From NCBI RefSeq assembly GCF_004145405.1, contig NZ_SELQ01000006.1, forward strand, positions 169,186 to 233,185: 64,000 nucleotides of DNA, in the 5' to 3' direction. A program made the position numbers and the translations under genes. Below the pieces are notes generated by a model, which had not been told where the DNA came from, ran no database searches, and worked only from the letters and a program-made list of their open reading frames with translations. Origin of the DNA: Salipiger sp. IMCC34102. GTDB taxonomy: Bacteria > Pseudomonadota > Alphaproteobacteria > Rhodobacterales > Rhodobacteraceae. Shown here in pieces: positions 1 to 8,947 of the stretch (position 1 is the first letter of the stretch; every line of letters starts with the position of its first letter).

Positions 1-252
1 CCTTCGACCTTCGGGGATTGTGCCCAAGTTTTGGGCAAACCGGTGCAACCCGGCACGTCCCAAAGGACGGATTCGTGACTCGCAGGCGGCCTGACAGAAG
101 GATCAGCCTTGCCGATCGCAGGTCGGCACCTCCGGGCGCGCAACTTACGGCTGCTGCGCCGGAAGATCTCTAACCGAAGTCGCGTGCGGGGCACGACGGC
201 GCACCATGAGGCGCGCCCGGCCCGCGCACGCCCAATTCAGGGACTGACCACC
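1..252 (+). other. non-coding leader upstream of urtA
   Basis: No convincing gene is visible here. A reading frame continues upstream of urtA to position 109, but its residues are Arg-rich and unlike the family, so I treat it as non-coding. The stretch holds a perfect 7-bp inverted repeat at 21-37 and GC-rich stem-forming sequence around 130-165. It should contain the urt promoter and any nitrogen-responsive control site, but I cannot recognise a sigma-54 or NtcA-like box with confidence. Confidence 0.5.
21..37. repeat. 7-bp perfect inverted repeat (TGCCCAA-gtt-TTGGGCA)
   Basis: The arms TGCCCAA and TTGGGCA are exact reverse complements separated by 3 bases. The element lies about 215 bp upstream of urtA. 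It could be an operator, or the hairpin of a terminator for a gene left of the window. The two-fold symmetry is seen directly; any function is inference. Confidence 0.5.
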
Positions 253-1533
253 ATGATCCGAACCGCCACTTTGACCGCCATCCTCTGCGCCGGCGCCTTG
301 CCCGCCGTGGCCCAGGACGCCGACTGCCCGATCAAGGTCGGTGTGCTGCACTCTCTGTCGGGGACCATGGCTATCTCGGAGACGACGCTGAAGGACGCCA
401 TGCTGATGCTGGTCGAGCAGCAAAACGCCGACGGCGGCCTGCTGGGCTGCGACCTTGAGGCCGTCGTCGTCGATCCCGCCTCCGACTGGCCGCGCTTTGC
501 CGAGCTGGGGCGCCAGCTTCTGACCGAGGACGAGGTCGACGTGATCTTCGGCTCCTGGACCTCCGTCAGCCGCAAGTCGGTCCTGCCGGTGTTGGAAGAG
601 CTGAACGGCCTGATGTTCTACCCCGTCCAGTACGAAGGCGAGGAATCGTCCAAGAACGTCTTCTATACCGGCGCCGCCCCGAACCAGCAGGCGATTCCGG
701 CGGTGGACTACTTCCTCGAGGAACTCGGGGTCGAGAAATTCGCACTTCTGGGCACCGACTACGTCTATCCGCGCACCACGAACAACATCCTCGAATCCTA
801 CCTGATGGACCAGGGGATCGCCGAGGAGGACATCTTCGTCAACTACACCCCCTTCGGTCATTCCGACTGGTCGACCATCGTCTCGGACGTGATCGAGCTG
901 GGCTCCGACGGGTCCCAGGTGGGCGTGATCTCCACCATCAACGGTGACGCCAACGTGGGCTTCTACAAGGAACTGGCGGCGCAGGAAGTCAGTGCCGACG
1001 ACATTCCCGTCGTGGCCTTCTCGGTCGGTGAAGAAGAGCTGTCGGGATTCGACACCTCCGAACTGGTGGGGCACCTGGCGGCCTGGAACTACTTCCAGTC
1101 GGCCGAAAGCCCCGAGAACGAGGAGTTCATCGCCGCCTGGCAGGAGTTCATCGGCGACGAGGCCCGCGTGACCAACGACCCGATGGAGGCGCATTACATC
1201 GGCTTCAACATGTGGGTGAACGCGGTCGAAGAGGCTGGGACCACCGACGTCGACGCCGTGCGCGAGGCGATGTGGGGACAGGAATATCCGAACCTGACCG
1301 GCGGTACCGCGGTAATGGGCACGAACCACCACCTCGCCAAGCCCGTGCTGATCGGTGAGATCCGCGAAGACGGACAGTTCGACATCATCTCGGAAACCGA
1401 TCCCGTGCCGGGCGACGCCTGGACGGATTACCTGCCCGACAGCGCCGTCCTGGAGAGCGACTGGAGCGAGCTGGAATGCGGCATGTACAACACCGAGACC
1501 GAAAGCTGCGTGCAGCTGACCTCGAACTACTGA
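253..1533 (+). CDS. urtA: urea ABC transporter, substrate-binding protein
   Basis: This is the periplasmic binding component of the Urt urea importer. The 426-aa product starts with a Sec signal peptide (hydrophobic core followed by AVAQ, cleavage near residue 20). The mature part is a type-I periplasmic-binding fold of the Leu/Ile/Val-urea-amide family, with the SLSGTMA motif near the N-terminus and the FYPVQYEGEE segment typical of UrtA and the related amide sensor AmiC. Two Cys near the N-terminus and two at the C-terminal tail (ECGMY, SCVQ) could form disulfides. I chose the ATG at 253 because it begins the signal peptide; the longer frame adds 48 Arg-rich residues. It is the first gene of urtABCDE. 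Confidence 0.93.
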   Translation: MIRTATLTAILCAGALPAVAQDADCPIKVGVLHSLSGTMAISETTLKDAMLMLVEQQNADGGLLGCDLEAVVVDPASDWPRFAELGRQLLTEDEVDVIFGSWTSVSRKSVLPVLEELNGLMFYPVQYEGEESSKNVFYTGAAPNQQAIPAVDYFLEELGVEKFALLGTDYVYPRTTNNILESYLMDQGIAEEDIFVNYTPFGHSDWSTIVSDVIELGSDGSQVGVISTINGDANVGFYKELAAQEVSADDIPVVAFSVGEEELSGFDTSELVGHLAAWNYFQSAESPENEEFIAAWQEFIGDEARVTNDPMEAHYIGFNMWVNAVEEAGTTDVDAVREAMWGQEYPNLTGGTAVMGTNHHLAKPVLIGEIREDGQFDIISETDPVPGDAWTDYLPDSAVLESDWSELECGMYNTETESCVQLTSNY

Positions 1534-1541
1534 TCCCGACC

Positions 1542-1564
1542 GGGGGCGCGGCATCCGCGCCCCC
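1542..1564 (+). terminator. intercistronic hairpin between urtA and urtB
   Basis: A perfect 10-bp GC-only stem (GGGGGCGCGG / CCGCGCCCCC) with a 3-base loop lies in the 58-bp gap after the urtA stop. It is followed by a C-rich, not T-rich, tract, so it is more likely a 3'-end stabiliser or partial terminator than a full stop. Such elements usually raise the amount of binding protein over the membrane components in ABC operons. The stem is seen; the role is inference. Confidence 0.7.
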
Positions 1565-1591
1565 CCTTCCCTTTCCTCAGGACCGTTTTCG

Positions 1592-3520
1592 ATGATCCGC
1601 TTCCTGCTCGCCTTCCTGCTGACGACCCTTTCCGCGCCCGCCCTCGCGCAGGCGGATCTGCAGACCATCCTGCAGACCCACGCCGATGAAGTCGAAAGCC
1701 CCGGGCGGCGCACCGTGGCCCCGGTGATCGAGGATCTGTTGGCGTCCGGCTTGCCGTCGGTGCCGATGTTCCTCGAAGCCTGGCAAGGCCGCGACATCGT
1801 GCGCAACGCCGAGGACGGTCTGTTCTACATCGCGGGCGCGGAAAAGGACGACACGGTCACGCTGATCGACATAGCAAGCAAAGAGCCGGTGGCGACCGCG
1901 CCCGACGCAGCCCTGTCCGAGGCCCGCCCCAACGGCGGCGTCCGCCGCGTGATCGGCGCGGCCCTGGTGCAGTTCCGCCTGTCCGATCCCGATCCGCAGG
2001 CCCGACGCGACGCGCTCGCCTCCATCGCGCGGCGGCCGGACGCCGACCAGATCGAACCGTTGCGCGGATCGCTGGACACCGAAGAGAACGCCCGCATCCG
2101 CGCCGAGAAGGAGCGTCTTCTGAACATCCTCGTCGCCCGCTTCGGCGCGACGACGCAAGCCCGGGTCGATGCGATCGAGGCGCTGTCGGGCAGCATCACC
2201 CCCGACGCCCGCGCGGCCCTCGCCCAGATCCTCGAAACCGAGGAAGGGGTGGGCACCGAGGCCCCCGGCGGTAACGTGGCGGGCCCGGTCACCCTATCCC
2301 CGGACGAGGCCTACGCCAGACTGGTCGACGAAGGCCTCGCCCCGCCGATCGTCACCCCCGCCGCGATCCGCGACGCGATCCTGGCGAACGCCGAGGGCGA
2401 CAGCGTCGCGGGGATCCCGCTGGCGACCCTGAACACCGACGCTGCCCGCCGCGCGGCCTATGACAGGCTTGCGACCGACGGGCGCGCCTCCCCCTTCGTC
2501 ACGCAAGCTCAAGTCGATGCCGCCCTCGCGATCCATCGGTTCGACGCGATCTATACCGAGGCCGATCCCGCCGTCACCGAAGCCGCCCTGGCAAGCCTCT
2601 CCGCGGTCGAGCGGCAGGTCGCGTTGAACCAGACGGCCGATCTGGCGCTCGACGCGATCTCGCTGGCGTCGATCTACTTTTTGGCAGCCATCGGCCTTGC
2701 GATCACCTTCGGCGTGATGGGCGTGATCAACATGGCGCATGGCGAGTTCATCATGATGGGCGCCTATACCGGCTACGTGGTGCAGCAATTCGTGCCGGAC
2801 TACACGCTCAGCCTGGTCATCGCGCTTCCCCTGGCCTTCGTCGTGGCCGCGGCGGCCGGCATCGCGATGGAGCGTCTGGTGATCCGCCACCTTTACCACC
2901 GCCCGCTCGAGACGCTGCTGGCCACCTTCGGCATCTCCATCGCGCTGCAGCAACTGGCCAAGAACATCTTCGGCACGCAGGCCCGTCCTCTGACCTCGCC
3001 CGGTTGGCTGAGCGGTCAATGGGTCGCCAACGAACTGGTCTCGATCAGCTACATCCGGATCGCGATCTTCGTGCTCGCGCTGGCCTTCCTCGAGCTGCTC
3101 CTCTTCATCCTCAACCGCACCCGCCTGGGGCTGGAGGTTCGCGCCGTCACCCAGAACCCTGGCATGGCGGCGTCCATGGGGATCGACCCCGACCGGATCA
3201 ACATGCTGACCTTTGGGCTGGGCTCCGGCATTGCGGGGATCGCGGGGGTGGCGATCGGGCTTTACGCGCAGGTCACCTCCGAGATGGGGGCCAACTACAT
3301 CGTGCAAAGCTTCATGACCGTGGTCGTGGGCGGTGTCGGCAACGTCTGGGGGACGCTCGCGGGCGCAGGCCTGATCGGCGTGCTGCAGAAGACCATCGAG
3401 GGGTTCAACCCGTCGAACACGCTGGCCGCGCAGACCTACATGATCCTCTTCATCATCCTGTTTATCCAGTTCCGGCCCCGCGGCATCGTCGCGCTGCGCG
3501 GCCGCGCGGCAGAGGGCTGA
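1592..3520 (+). CDS. urtB: urea ABC transporter, permease UrtB (long form)
   Basis: This inner-membrane permease is homologous to LivH. The 642-aa protein has two parts. A cleavable signal (ending in ALAQ at about residue 20) is followed by about 330 residues of soluble, presumably periplasmic, Arg/Asp/Ala-rich sequence containing HEAT-like helical stretches. The C-terminal part, from about residue 350, is the polytopic LivH-type permease with the family motif GVINMAHGEFIMMGAY and the late GLVEVRA-type loop seen here as GLEVRAVTQNP. The N-terminal extension is found in many proteobacterial UrtB proteins. It lies 58 bp after urtA and 4 bp before urtC. Confidence 0.92.
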   Translation: MIRFLLAFLLTTLSAPALAQADLQTILQTHADEVESPGRRTVAPVIEDLLASGLPSVPMFLEAWQGRDIVRNAEDGLFYIAGAEKDDTVTLIDIASKEPVATAPDAALSEARPNGGVRRVIGAALVQFRLSDPDPQARRDALASIARRPDADQIEPLRGSLDTEENARIRAEKERLLNILVARFGATTQARVDAIEALSGSITPDARAALAQILETEEGVGTEAPGGNVAGPVTLSPDEAYARLVDEGLAPPIVTPAAIRDAILANAEGDSVAGIPLATLNTDAARRAAYDRLATDGRASPFVTQAQVDAALAIHRFDAIYTEADPAVTEAALASLSAVERQVALNQTADLALDAISLASIYFLAAIGLAITFGVMGVINMAHGEFIMMGAYTGYVVQQFVPDYTLSLVIALPLAFVVAAAAGIAMERLVIRHLYHRPLETLLATFGISIALQQLAKNIFGTQARPLTSPGWLSGQWVANELVSISYIRIAIFVLALAFLELLLFILNRTRLGLEVRAVTQNPGMAASMGIDPDRINMLTFGLGSGIAGIAGVAIGLYAQVTSEMGANYIVQSFMTVVVGGVGNVWGTLAGAGLIGVLQKTIEGFNPSNTLAAQTYMILFIILFIQFRPRGIVALRGRAAEG

Positions 3521-3524
3521 TCAC

Positions 3525-4769
3525 ATGACCGACGCAACGCTTTCCTACCGTGCGCAACGCCCGCCGATCAAGCGGACCTCGACGATGATCTTCCTGGGCA
3601 CGCTCACGGTCTTCGTCGTGCTGGTCACGGTGCTTTCGGGGGCCGATCTTATCTCGACCTCCTTCGTGAAACTTCTGGGCAAGACGCTGTGCCTGGCGCT
3701 TGCCGCCGTCGCAATGGACGTGGTCTGGGGCTACACCGGCATCCTGAGCCTCGGTCACATGGCCTTCTTCGGACTGGGTGGCTACATGATCGGCATGTGG
3801 CTGATGTGGGCCCGGACGGAAGCCATCGTGCAAGCCAACCTTGCCACCCAGTCCCTGCCTCCCACCCCGGCGGAGCTGCGAGACGCCATCGGCGGGCAGA
3901 TATTCGGCGTCGTGGGCACCTCCGACATCCCGCTCATCTGGAGTTTCGCGCATGCGCTGCCGTTGCAGTTGATCCTCGTCGTGGCGGTGCCGGGGCTTCT
4001 GGCGTTGGTCTTCGGCTGGCTTGCCTTCCGCAGCCGGGTCACCGGCGTCTACCTGTCGATCCTGACGCAAGCGATGACGCTGGCGCTGTCTCTCTACCTT
4101 TTCCAGAACGACTCCGGCTTGCGCGGCAACAACGGCCTGTCGGGTCTGCAGAACATCCCCGGCTTCGAGAACACCTCGCAAGCCTGGATCTCGCTCACCT
4201 TCTTCTGGGCCTCGGCCCTGGCGCTGGGACTGGGATACCTTCTGTTCGCCTGGGTCGTCTCGGGCCGCATGGGATCTGTCCTGCGCGCCGTGCGCGACGA
4301 CGAGGCGCGGGTGCGGTTCCTGGGCTACCACGTGGAAAGCTTCAAGCTTTTCGCCTTCACCCTGACGGCCATCGTCACCGGCATCGCGGGCGCGCTCTAT
4401 TATCCGCAGGCCGGCATCATCAACCCCGGAGAGGTCGCGCCCATCGCCTCGATCTACCTTGCCGTCTGGGTCGCGATCGGCGGGCGCGGCAGGCTCTACG
4501 GGGCTGCCATCGGGGCCATCGCCGTCTCGCTCCTGTCGAACTGGTTCACCTCCGGCGGGGTGCCCGACATAGACCTGGGCTTCTACGAGATCCGCTGGAC
4601 CGAATGGTGGCTGGTGTTGCTGGGCGCGGGTTTCGTCTGCGTGACGCTCTTCGCGCCGAAGGGGCTGGGCGGGCTCGTGGACCTGATCGCCCGGCGGACC
4701 GATCCCGACCGGCAAGGCGCCTACGGCCCCGACACCGGTGCCAAACGCACATCGGAGGGCGCGGAATGA
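3525..4769 (+). CDS. urtC: urea ABC transporter, permease UrtC
   Basis: This is the second inner-membrane permease of the urea importer (LivM-like, 414 aa). A short cytoplasmic N-terminus is followed by about 8-10 hydrophobic helices. The family signatures LSLGHMAFFGLGGYMIGMW near residue 75 and the cytoplasmic EAA-like loop RAVRDDEARVRFLGY near residue 255 are visible. It begins 4 bp after urtB and its stop codon overlaps the urtD start by 4 bp (ATGA), so translation of the two is probably coupled. It pairs with UrtB to form the channel energised by UrtD and UrtE. Confidence 0.93.
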   Translation: MTDATLSYRAQRPPIKRTSTMIFLGTLTVFVVLVTVLSGADLISTSFVKLLGKTLCLALAAVAMDVVWGYTGILSLGHMAFFGLGGYMIGMWLMWARTEAIVQANLATQSLPPTPAELRDAIGGQIFGVVGTSDIPLIWSFAHALPLQLILVVAVPGLLALVFGWLAFRSRVTGVYLSILTQAMTLALSLYLFQNDSGLRGNNGLSGLQNIPGFENTSQAWISLTFFWASALALGLGYLLFAWVVSGRMGSVLRAVRDDEARVRFLGYHVESFKLFAFTLTAIVTGIAGALYYPQAGIINPGEVAPIASIYLAVWVAIGGRGRLYGAAIGAIAVSLLSNWFTSGGVPDIDLGFYEIRWTEWWLVLLGAGFVCVTLFAPKGLGGLVDLIARRTDPDRQGAYGPDTGAKRTSEGAE

Positions 4770-5497
4770 GCTTGCTGGAAGTCGACGGGATTTCCGTCAC
4801 CTTCGACGGGTTCCGGGCGATCAACGGATTGTCCTTCGTGATCGCGGAGCCCGAGCTGCGCGCCGTGATCGGTCCCAACGGTGCGGGCAAGACCACCTTC
4901 ATGGACATCGTCACCGGCAAGACCAAACCCGACAGCGGCAAGGTCCTGTGGGGAGAGGACAACACGAACCTGATCGGCCAGTCTGAATCCACCATCGCGC
5001 GGGCGGGCATCGGCCGGAAGTTCCAGAAGCCCACCGTCTTCGAGGACCAGACCGTGCGCGAAAACCTCTCGATGGCACTGAAGGACCGGCGCGGGCCTTT
5101 CGCCGTCCTGTTCGGCGACGGCGGCAACCAGGCCCGGCTGATGGAGATCGCCGAGGAAGTCGGCCTCGCCGCCCATGTCGCCCGCTCTGCCGGGGAGTTG
5201 AGCCACGGCCAGAAGCAATGGCTTGAGATCGGAATGCTGCTGGCACAGGAGCCGCGCCTTCTTCTCGTCGACGAGCCCGCAGCCGGCATGACCCCCGAAG
5301 AGCGCGAGCACACCACCGACCTGCTCAAGCGGCTGGCCTTGAAACACGCGGTGGTCGTCGTCGAGCACGACATGGAGTTCGTCCGCCGCCTCGACTGCCG
5401 GGTGACGGTGCTGCACGAAGGCCGGGTCCTGGCCGAGGGCAGCCTCGATCACGTGACGAAGAATCAGGACGTCATCGACGTCTACCTGGGGCGCTGA
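4766..5497 (+). CDS. urtD: urea ABC transporter, ATP-binding protein UrtD
   Basis: This cytoplasmic ABC ATPase of the LivG type has 243 aa. The Walker A GPNGAGKTT is near residue 38, the Q-loop contains KFQKPTVFE, the ABC signature is LSHGQKQWLEIG, and the Walker B is LLLVDEPAAGM followed by the H-loop VVVVEHD. The frame is open far upstream, but homology starts at the ATG at 4766, which overlaps the urtC stop (ATGA). It lies 1 bp before urtE. Confidence 0.94.
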   Translation: MSLLEVDGISVTFDGFRAINGLSFVIAEPELRAVIGPNGAGKTTFMDIVTGKTKPDSGKVLWGEDNTNLIGQSESTIARAGIGRKFQKPTVFEDQTVRENLSMALKDRRGPFAVLFGDGGNQARLMEIAEEVGLAAHVARSAGELSHGQKQWLEIGMLLAQEPRLLLVDEPAAGMTPEEREHTTDLLKRLALKHAVVVVEHDMEFVRRLDCRVTVLHEGRVLAEGSLDHVTKNQDVIDVYLGR

Positions 5498-5498
5498 C

Positions 5499-6194
5499 AT
5501 GCTGGAAATCAAGGATCTCACCCTGCGCTATGGCCAGTCACAGGTGCTGCACGGCATCGACCTCGATGCCCGTGTCGGTGAGGTGACGGTGGTCATGGGC
5601 ATGAACGGCGTCGGCAAGACCTCCCTGATGAAGGCCATCGCCGGGCGGCATCCGTTCACGGGCGGGACGATCCGGCTCGACGGGCAGGACCTTGGGCACC
5701 CCACGGCGGCCCGGGCCGCACGCGCGGGCATCGCCTACGTGCCGCAGGGGCGCGAGATCTTTCCCCGCCTCAGCGTGACCGAGAACATCGAGAGCGGTTT
5801 TGCCTGCCTGCCCCGTGGCGCGCGGCGCGTGCCGGATCGGATCTACGACCTCTTCCCCGTGCTGGCCCAGATGCGCGATCGGCGCGGCGGAGACCTCTCC
5901 GGCGGTCAGCAGCAGCAACTGGCCATCGCCCGGGCGCTGGTCACCAAGCCGCGCGTGCTGCTTCTGGACGAGCCGACCGAGGGCATCCAGCCGTCGATCA
6001 TCAAGGACATCGGTCGGGTGATCGCGACCTTGCGCGACGAAGGAGAGATGGCGGTGATCCTGGTCGAGCAGTTCTTCGATTTCGCCGTCGAGGCCGCCGA
6101 CCGGATCTGCGCGTTGCGGGGCGGACAGGTGACGTTCCGGGACGACGCCGCGGGGCTGGACCGGGACCGGCTGCTGGCCGAGATCTCGCTCTAG
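5499..6194 (+). CDS. urtE: urea ABC transporter, ATP-binding protein UrtE
   Basis: This is the second ABC ATPase (LivF type, 231 aa) of the urea importer. Walker A GMNGVGKTS, Q-loop YVPQGREIFPRLSV, signature LSGGQQQQLAIARAL and Walker B VLLLDEPTEGI are all intact, so it should hydrolyse ATP together with UrtD. It starts 1 bp after the urtD stop. It is the last gene of the urt operon: its final 4 bases overlap the 3' end of the convergent gntR-type gene, and no urease or urea amidolyase gene follows. Confidence 0.94.
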   Translation: MLEIKDLTLRYGQSQVLHGIDLDARVGEVTVVMGMNGVGKTSLMKAIAGRHPFTGGTIRLDGQDLGHPTAARAARAGIAYVPQGREIFPRLSVTENIESGFACLPRGARRVPDRIYDLFPVLAQMRDRRGGDLSGGQQQQLAIARALVTKPRVLLLDEPTEGIQPSIIKDIGRVIATLRDEGEMAVILVEQFFDFAVEAADRICALRGGQVTFRDDAAGLDRDRLLAEISL

Positions 6195-6952
6195 CTCGAA
6201 CCTTCGCGCGTGTCCGAAGATTCTCCGCCCGGCCCGAAGACACGGTTGTAGCCCACGTCGATCACGCGGGTCATGGCCTCCTGCGCGGCCTGGGCATCGC
6301 CCGCGACGATCGCATCCACGATCAACTGATGGCTGTCGCAGATCAACTTGAGATCCTGCGGTCGGGGGTCGGGCGAGGACCGGCGCAGAAGCGACTGCAA
6401 GGCCGCCCCCACCAATGAGACGACCGAATGGAAAAAGGCGTTCCCGGCGGTGTCGAAGACGGCCTTGTGAAACTCCATGTCCGCCAGCGAGAATGCCGTC
6501 TGATCCGTGGCCGCACGCATCGCGGCGACGCGGGCTTCAAGACGCGCGATGTCCTCGGCATCCGCCTTCTGGGCGGCCAGTCGGGCGGCGAAGGGCTCGA
6601 ACGCAAGGCGCATCTCGTAGAGCTGCCGGTAGAAGCCGTCGCTGGGCTGTCCGTCCATGTGCCAGCGCAGCACCTGGGCGTCGAACATGTTCCACTCCCG
6701 CCGCGGGCGCACGCTGGTGCCGACCCGGGCCTTCGCCACCACCATGCCCTTGGCGGCGAGCGTCTTCATCGCTTCGCGCAGCACGGTGCGGGACACGTTG
6801 TAGTGCTCAATCAGCTCTTCGTCGCGCGGCAGCAGGCTGCCCGGTCCGGGGTCGCCCGCGACGATGGAATGGCCGATATCCTCCACGACGCGCCCGTGGT
6901 TCCCCCCGCCCCTGCGAGGCCCCGGCGCGATCATGTCCAGATACGAATCCAT
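6191..6952 (-). CDS. GntR-family (FadR subfamily) transcriptional regulator
   Basis: The 253-aa protein has an N-terminal winged helix-turn-helix of GntR type (about residues 20-85; LPRDEELIEHYNVSRTVLREA is the recognition-helix region). The C-terminal FCD all-helical ligand-binding domain covers about residues 105-235. FCD metal/ligand residues of the D-x3-H and late H types are plausible (the DMEFHKAVF helix and CDSHQLIVDAI). It is the last gene of the minus-strand sugar ABC operon, one base after yjfF, which suggests it is the local repressor responding to the transported sugar or a catabolite. Its 3' end overlaps convergent urtE by 4 bp. Confidence 0.88.
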   Translation of the reverse strand: MDSYLDMIAPGPRRGGGNHGRVVEDIGHSIVAGDPGPGSLLPRDEELIEHYNVSRTVLREAMKTLAAKGMVVAKARVGTSVRPRREWNMFDAQVLRWHMDGQPSDGFYRQLYEMRLAFEPFAARLAAQKADAEDIARLEARVAAMRAATDQTAFSLADMEFHKAVFDTAGNAFFHSVVSLVGAALQSLLRRSSPDPRPQDLKLICDSHQLIVDAIVAGDAQAAQEAMTRVIDVGYNRVFGPGGESSDTREGSS

Positions 6953-6953
6953 G

Positions 6954-7928
6954 TCATCCCAATGCGGTGCGGCGTCTGCGTCCCAGAAGCAGGATCCCCT
7001 TCTGCAACATTATGAACAAGAGCAAAAGCAGACCGATGGCGATCTTGGTCCACCAGCTCGACAAGGTGCCGTCGAACACGATGTAGGTCTGGATCAACCC
7101 CATCGTCAGCACGCCGATCAACGTGCCGAAGACGAACCCCGCCCCGCCGGTCAGCAAGGTGCCTCCGATGACGACCGTGGCGATCGCGGTGAGCTCTGTT
7201 CCGACGGTCGCCAGCGGGTAGCCCGAGCCGGTGTAGATCGAGAAGACGATGCCGGCGAGCCCGGCCATGAACCCCGAGAAGGCATAGATCTGAACCGTCG
7301 TCCGTCCCACCGAGACGCCCATCAGTCGGGCCGTGTGCTCTCCTCCGCCCAGCGCGAAGACGGCCGTGCCGAAGCGGGTGCGGTGCGCCAGGACCATGCC
7401 GGCCAGAACCGACAGCAGCATCACGATGCCGATGAGGGTCAGCCGTCCGCCACCGGGCATCCGCCAATAGGCGTCCTGCAGCACCTCGTCGTAGAAGACG
7501 TGGTCGATGGGCACGCTGTCGATCGTCAGCATGTAGGCCGCCCCGCGGGCCAGGAACATTCCCGCCAGCGTGACGATGAAGGACGGCATCGCGAGCGCGT
7601 GGATCAGCCCGCCCATCGCCGCCCCGAAGGCGCTGGTGATGGCCAGCAGCAGCACGAAGACGACCAGTGGGTGCAGGTCCGTCTCTCGCAAGAGGACCGC
7701 GACGAAGACGCCGGAGAAGGCGATGACGGACCCCACCGACAAATCGATCCCGCCGGACAGGATCACGACCGTCATGCCGACGGCCACGATGCCGAGGTAG
7801 GCGTTGTCGGTCAGAAGGTTCCCGATCACGCGGGTCGACAGCATCGCCGGGAACTGGATGTAGCAAAAGAGATAGGCCAGCAGGAAGATTGCGATCGTGG
7901 CGCAAAGCGGAAGCACGCGGGCGTTCAT
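6954..7928 (-). CDS. yjfF: sugar ABC transporter permease (YjfF-like)
   Basis: This is an inner-membrane permease of the RbsC/BPD_transp_2 family (324 aa, about 9-10 hydrophobic helices). The signature VVILSGGIDLSVGSVIAFSG at about residues 55-75 and the cytoplasmic loop with GRTTVQIYAFSGF are typical. By position and by the clear YtfQ identity of the binding protein, it corresponds to YjfF, one of the two permeases of the galactofuranose transporter YtfQRT-YjfF. Its start overlaps the ytfT stop by 4 bp. The exact sugar in this organism is inferred from the E. coli homologue. Confidence 0.85.
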   Translation of the reverse strand: MNARVLPLCATIAIFLLAYLFCYIQFPAMLSTRVIGNLLTDNAYLGIVAVGMTVVILSGGIDLSVGSVIAFSGVFVAVLLRETDLHPLVVFVLLLAITSAFGAAMGGLIHALAMPSFIVTLAGMFLARGAAYMLTIDSVPIDHVFYDEVLQDAYWRMPGGGRLTLIGIVMLLSVLAGMVLAHRTRFGTAVFALGGGEHTARLMGVSVGRTTVQIYAFSGFMAGLAGIVFSIYTGSGYPLATVGTELTAIATVVIGGTLLTGGAGFVFGTLIGVLTMGLIQTYIVFDGTLSSWWTKIAIGLLLLLFIMLQKGILLLGRRRRTALG

Positions 7929-8947
7929 TTCGCGCCCTCCGATCCGGTTGCAAGCGGCGGGGCCTGCTTCGGCCTGCGGCCAAGCAGGACGCGCTGCGGC
8001 GCGATGCGCGGCGATTGCAGGACGAGGATGACGACGATCAACCCCGCCTTGATGACCAGATTGAACTCGGACGGGAAGCCCGCAAGCAGGATGCCAGTGT
8101 CGATGGTCTGGATGATGAGCGCCCCGACGAGCGAGGCCGCGATGGAAAAGCGCCCGCCCAGCAGCGACGTCCCCCCGATGACCACGGCGAGGATCGCATC
8201 GAGTTCAAGCCAGAGGCCCGCGTTGTTGGCATCCGCGCCCCGGATGTCGGCCGCCACGATGATCCCCGCGATGGCCGCGCAAAGCCCCGAGGCGATATAG
8301 ACCGCGATCAGCAGGACCGTCGCGTTGATCCCCGCCAGCGCACTGGCAGGACGGTTGATCCCGATCGCCTCGATCAGCAGGCCGAGGGCGGTGCGGCGCA
8401 CCAGCAGGCCGAAGGCGATGCCCACGACGATCCAGATGACGATGGGGGTCGGCACCCCCAGCACGTCGCCCGCCCCGAAGAAGGCCAGACCTTCGTCGCT
8501 GAACGTCAGGATGCGGCCTTCCGTGATCATCTGCGCGATCCCGCGCCCGGCCACCATGAGGATCAGCGTGGCGACGATCGGCTGGATACCCAGCACCGCC
8601 ACCAGCACCCCGTTCCACAACCCGCACGCCAGCCCCGCCCCCAGGCCGATCGCCAGGGCGCCCGCAAGGCCGTAGTCACTGGAGATCGCCCAGGCCGAGG
8701 CCGCGCCGCAGATCGCCATCACGGCGCCGACGCTCAGGTCGATCCCCTTGGTGGCGATCACCAGCGTCATACCCACGGCCAGCAAGGCCACGGGCGCGCC
8801 GCGCTTGAGCACGTCGATGGCGCTGCCGTAAAGGCGGCCATCGGCCATCTCGACCGACAGGAAACCCGGAAAGAACACCGACACCAGCGCCACCAGGGCC
8901 GCGAGCGTCAACAATTGGGGGGCGAGACGCCGCAGGCCCTGGCTCAT
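7925..8947 (-). CDS. ytfT: sugar ABC transporter permease (YtfT-like)
   Basis: This is the second RbsC-type permease (340 aa). The conserved VIATKGIDLSVGAVMAICG motif lies near residue 60, with repeated hydrophobic helices throughout. The N-terminus has a short basic segment (LRRLAPQ) before the first helix. It overlaps ytfR upstream by 4 bp and yjfF downstream by 4 bp, so the three genes are translationally coupled. It probably forms a heterodimeric channel with the YjfF-like protein. Confidence 0.86.
   Translation of the reverse strand: MSQGLRRLAPQLLTLAALVALVSVFFPGFLSVEMADGRLYGSAIDVLKRGAPVALLAVGMTLVIATKGIDLSVGAVMAICGAASAWAISSDYGLAGALAIGLGAGLACGLWNGVLVAVLGIQPIVATLILMVAGRGIAQMITEGRILTFSDEGLAFFGAGDVLGVPTPIVIWIVVGIAFGLLVRRTALGLLIEAIGINRPASALAGINATVLLIAVYIASGLCAAIAGIIVAADIRGADANNAGLWLELDAILAVVIGGTSLLGGRFSIAASLVGALIIQTIDTGILLAGFPSEFNLVIKAGLIVVILVLQSPRIAPQRVLLGRRPKQAPPLATGSEGAK

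Noticed and set aside
145..1806. 553-aa minus-strand open frame opposite urtA
   Set aside because: It is a shadow of urtA: high GC third positions keep the antisense frame open. The protein has His/Val/Gln-rich low-complexity runs with no family features.
6864..8300. 478-aa plus-strand open frame across the sugar permeases
   Set aside because: It is antisense to yjfF/ytfT; the composition (Arg/His/Gln runs) is typical of shadow frames.
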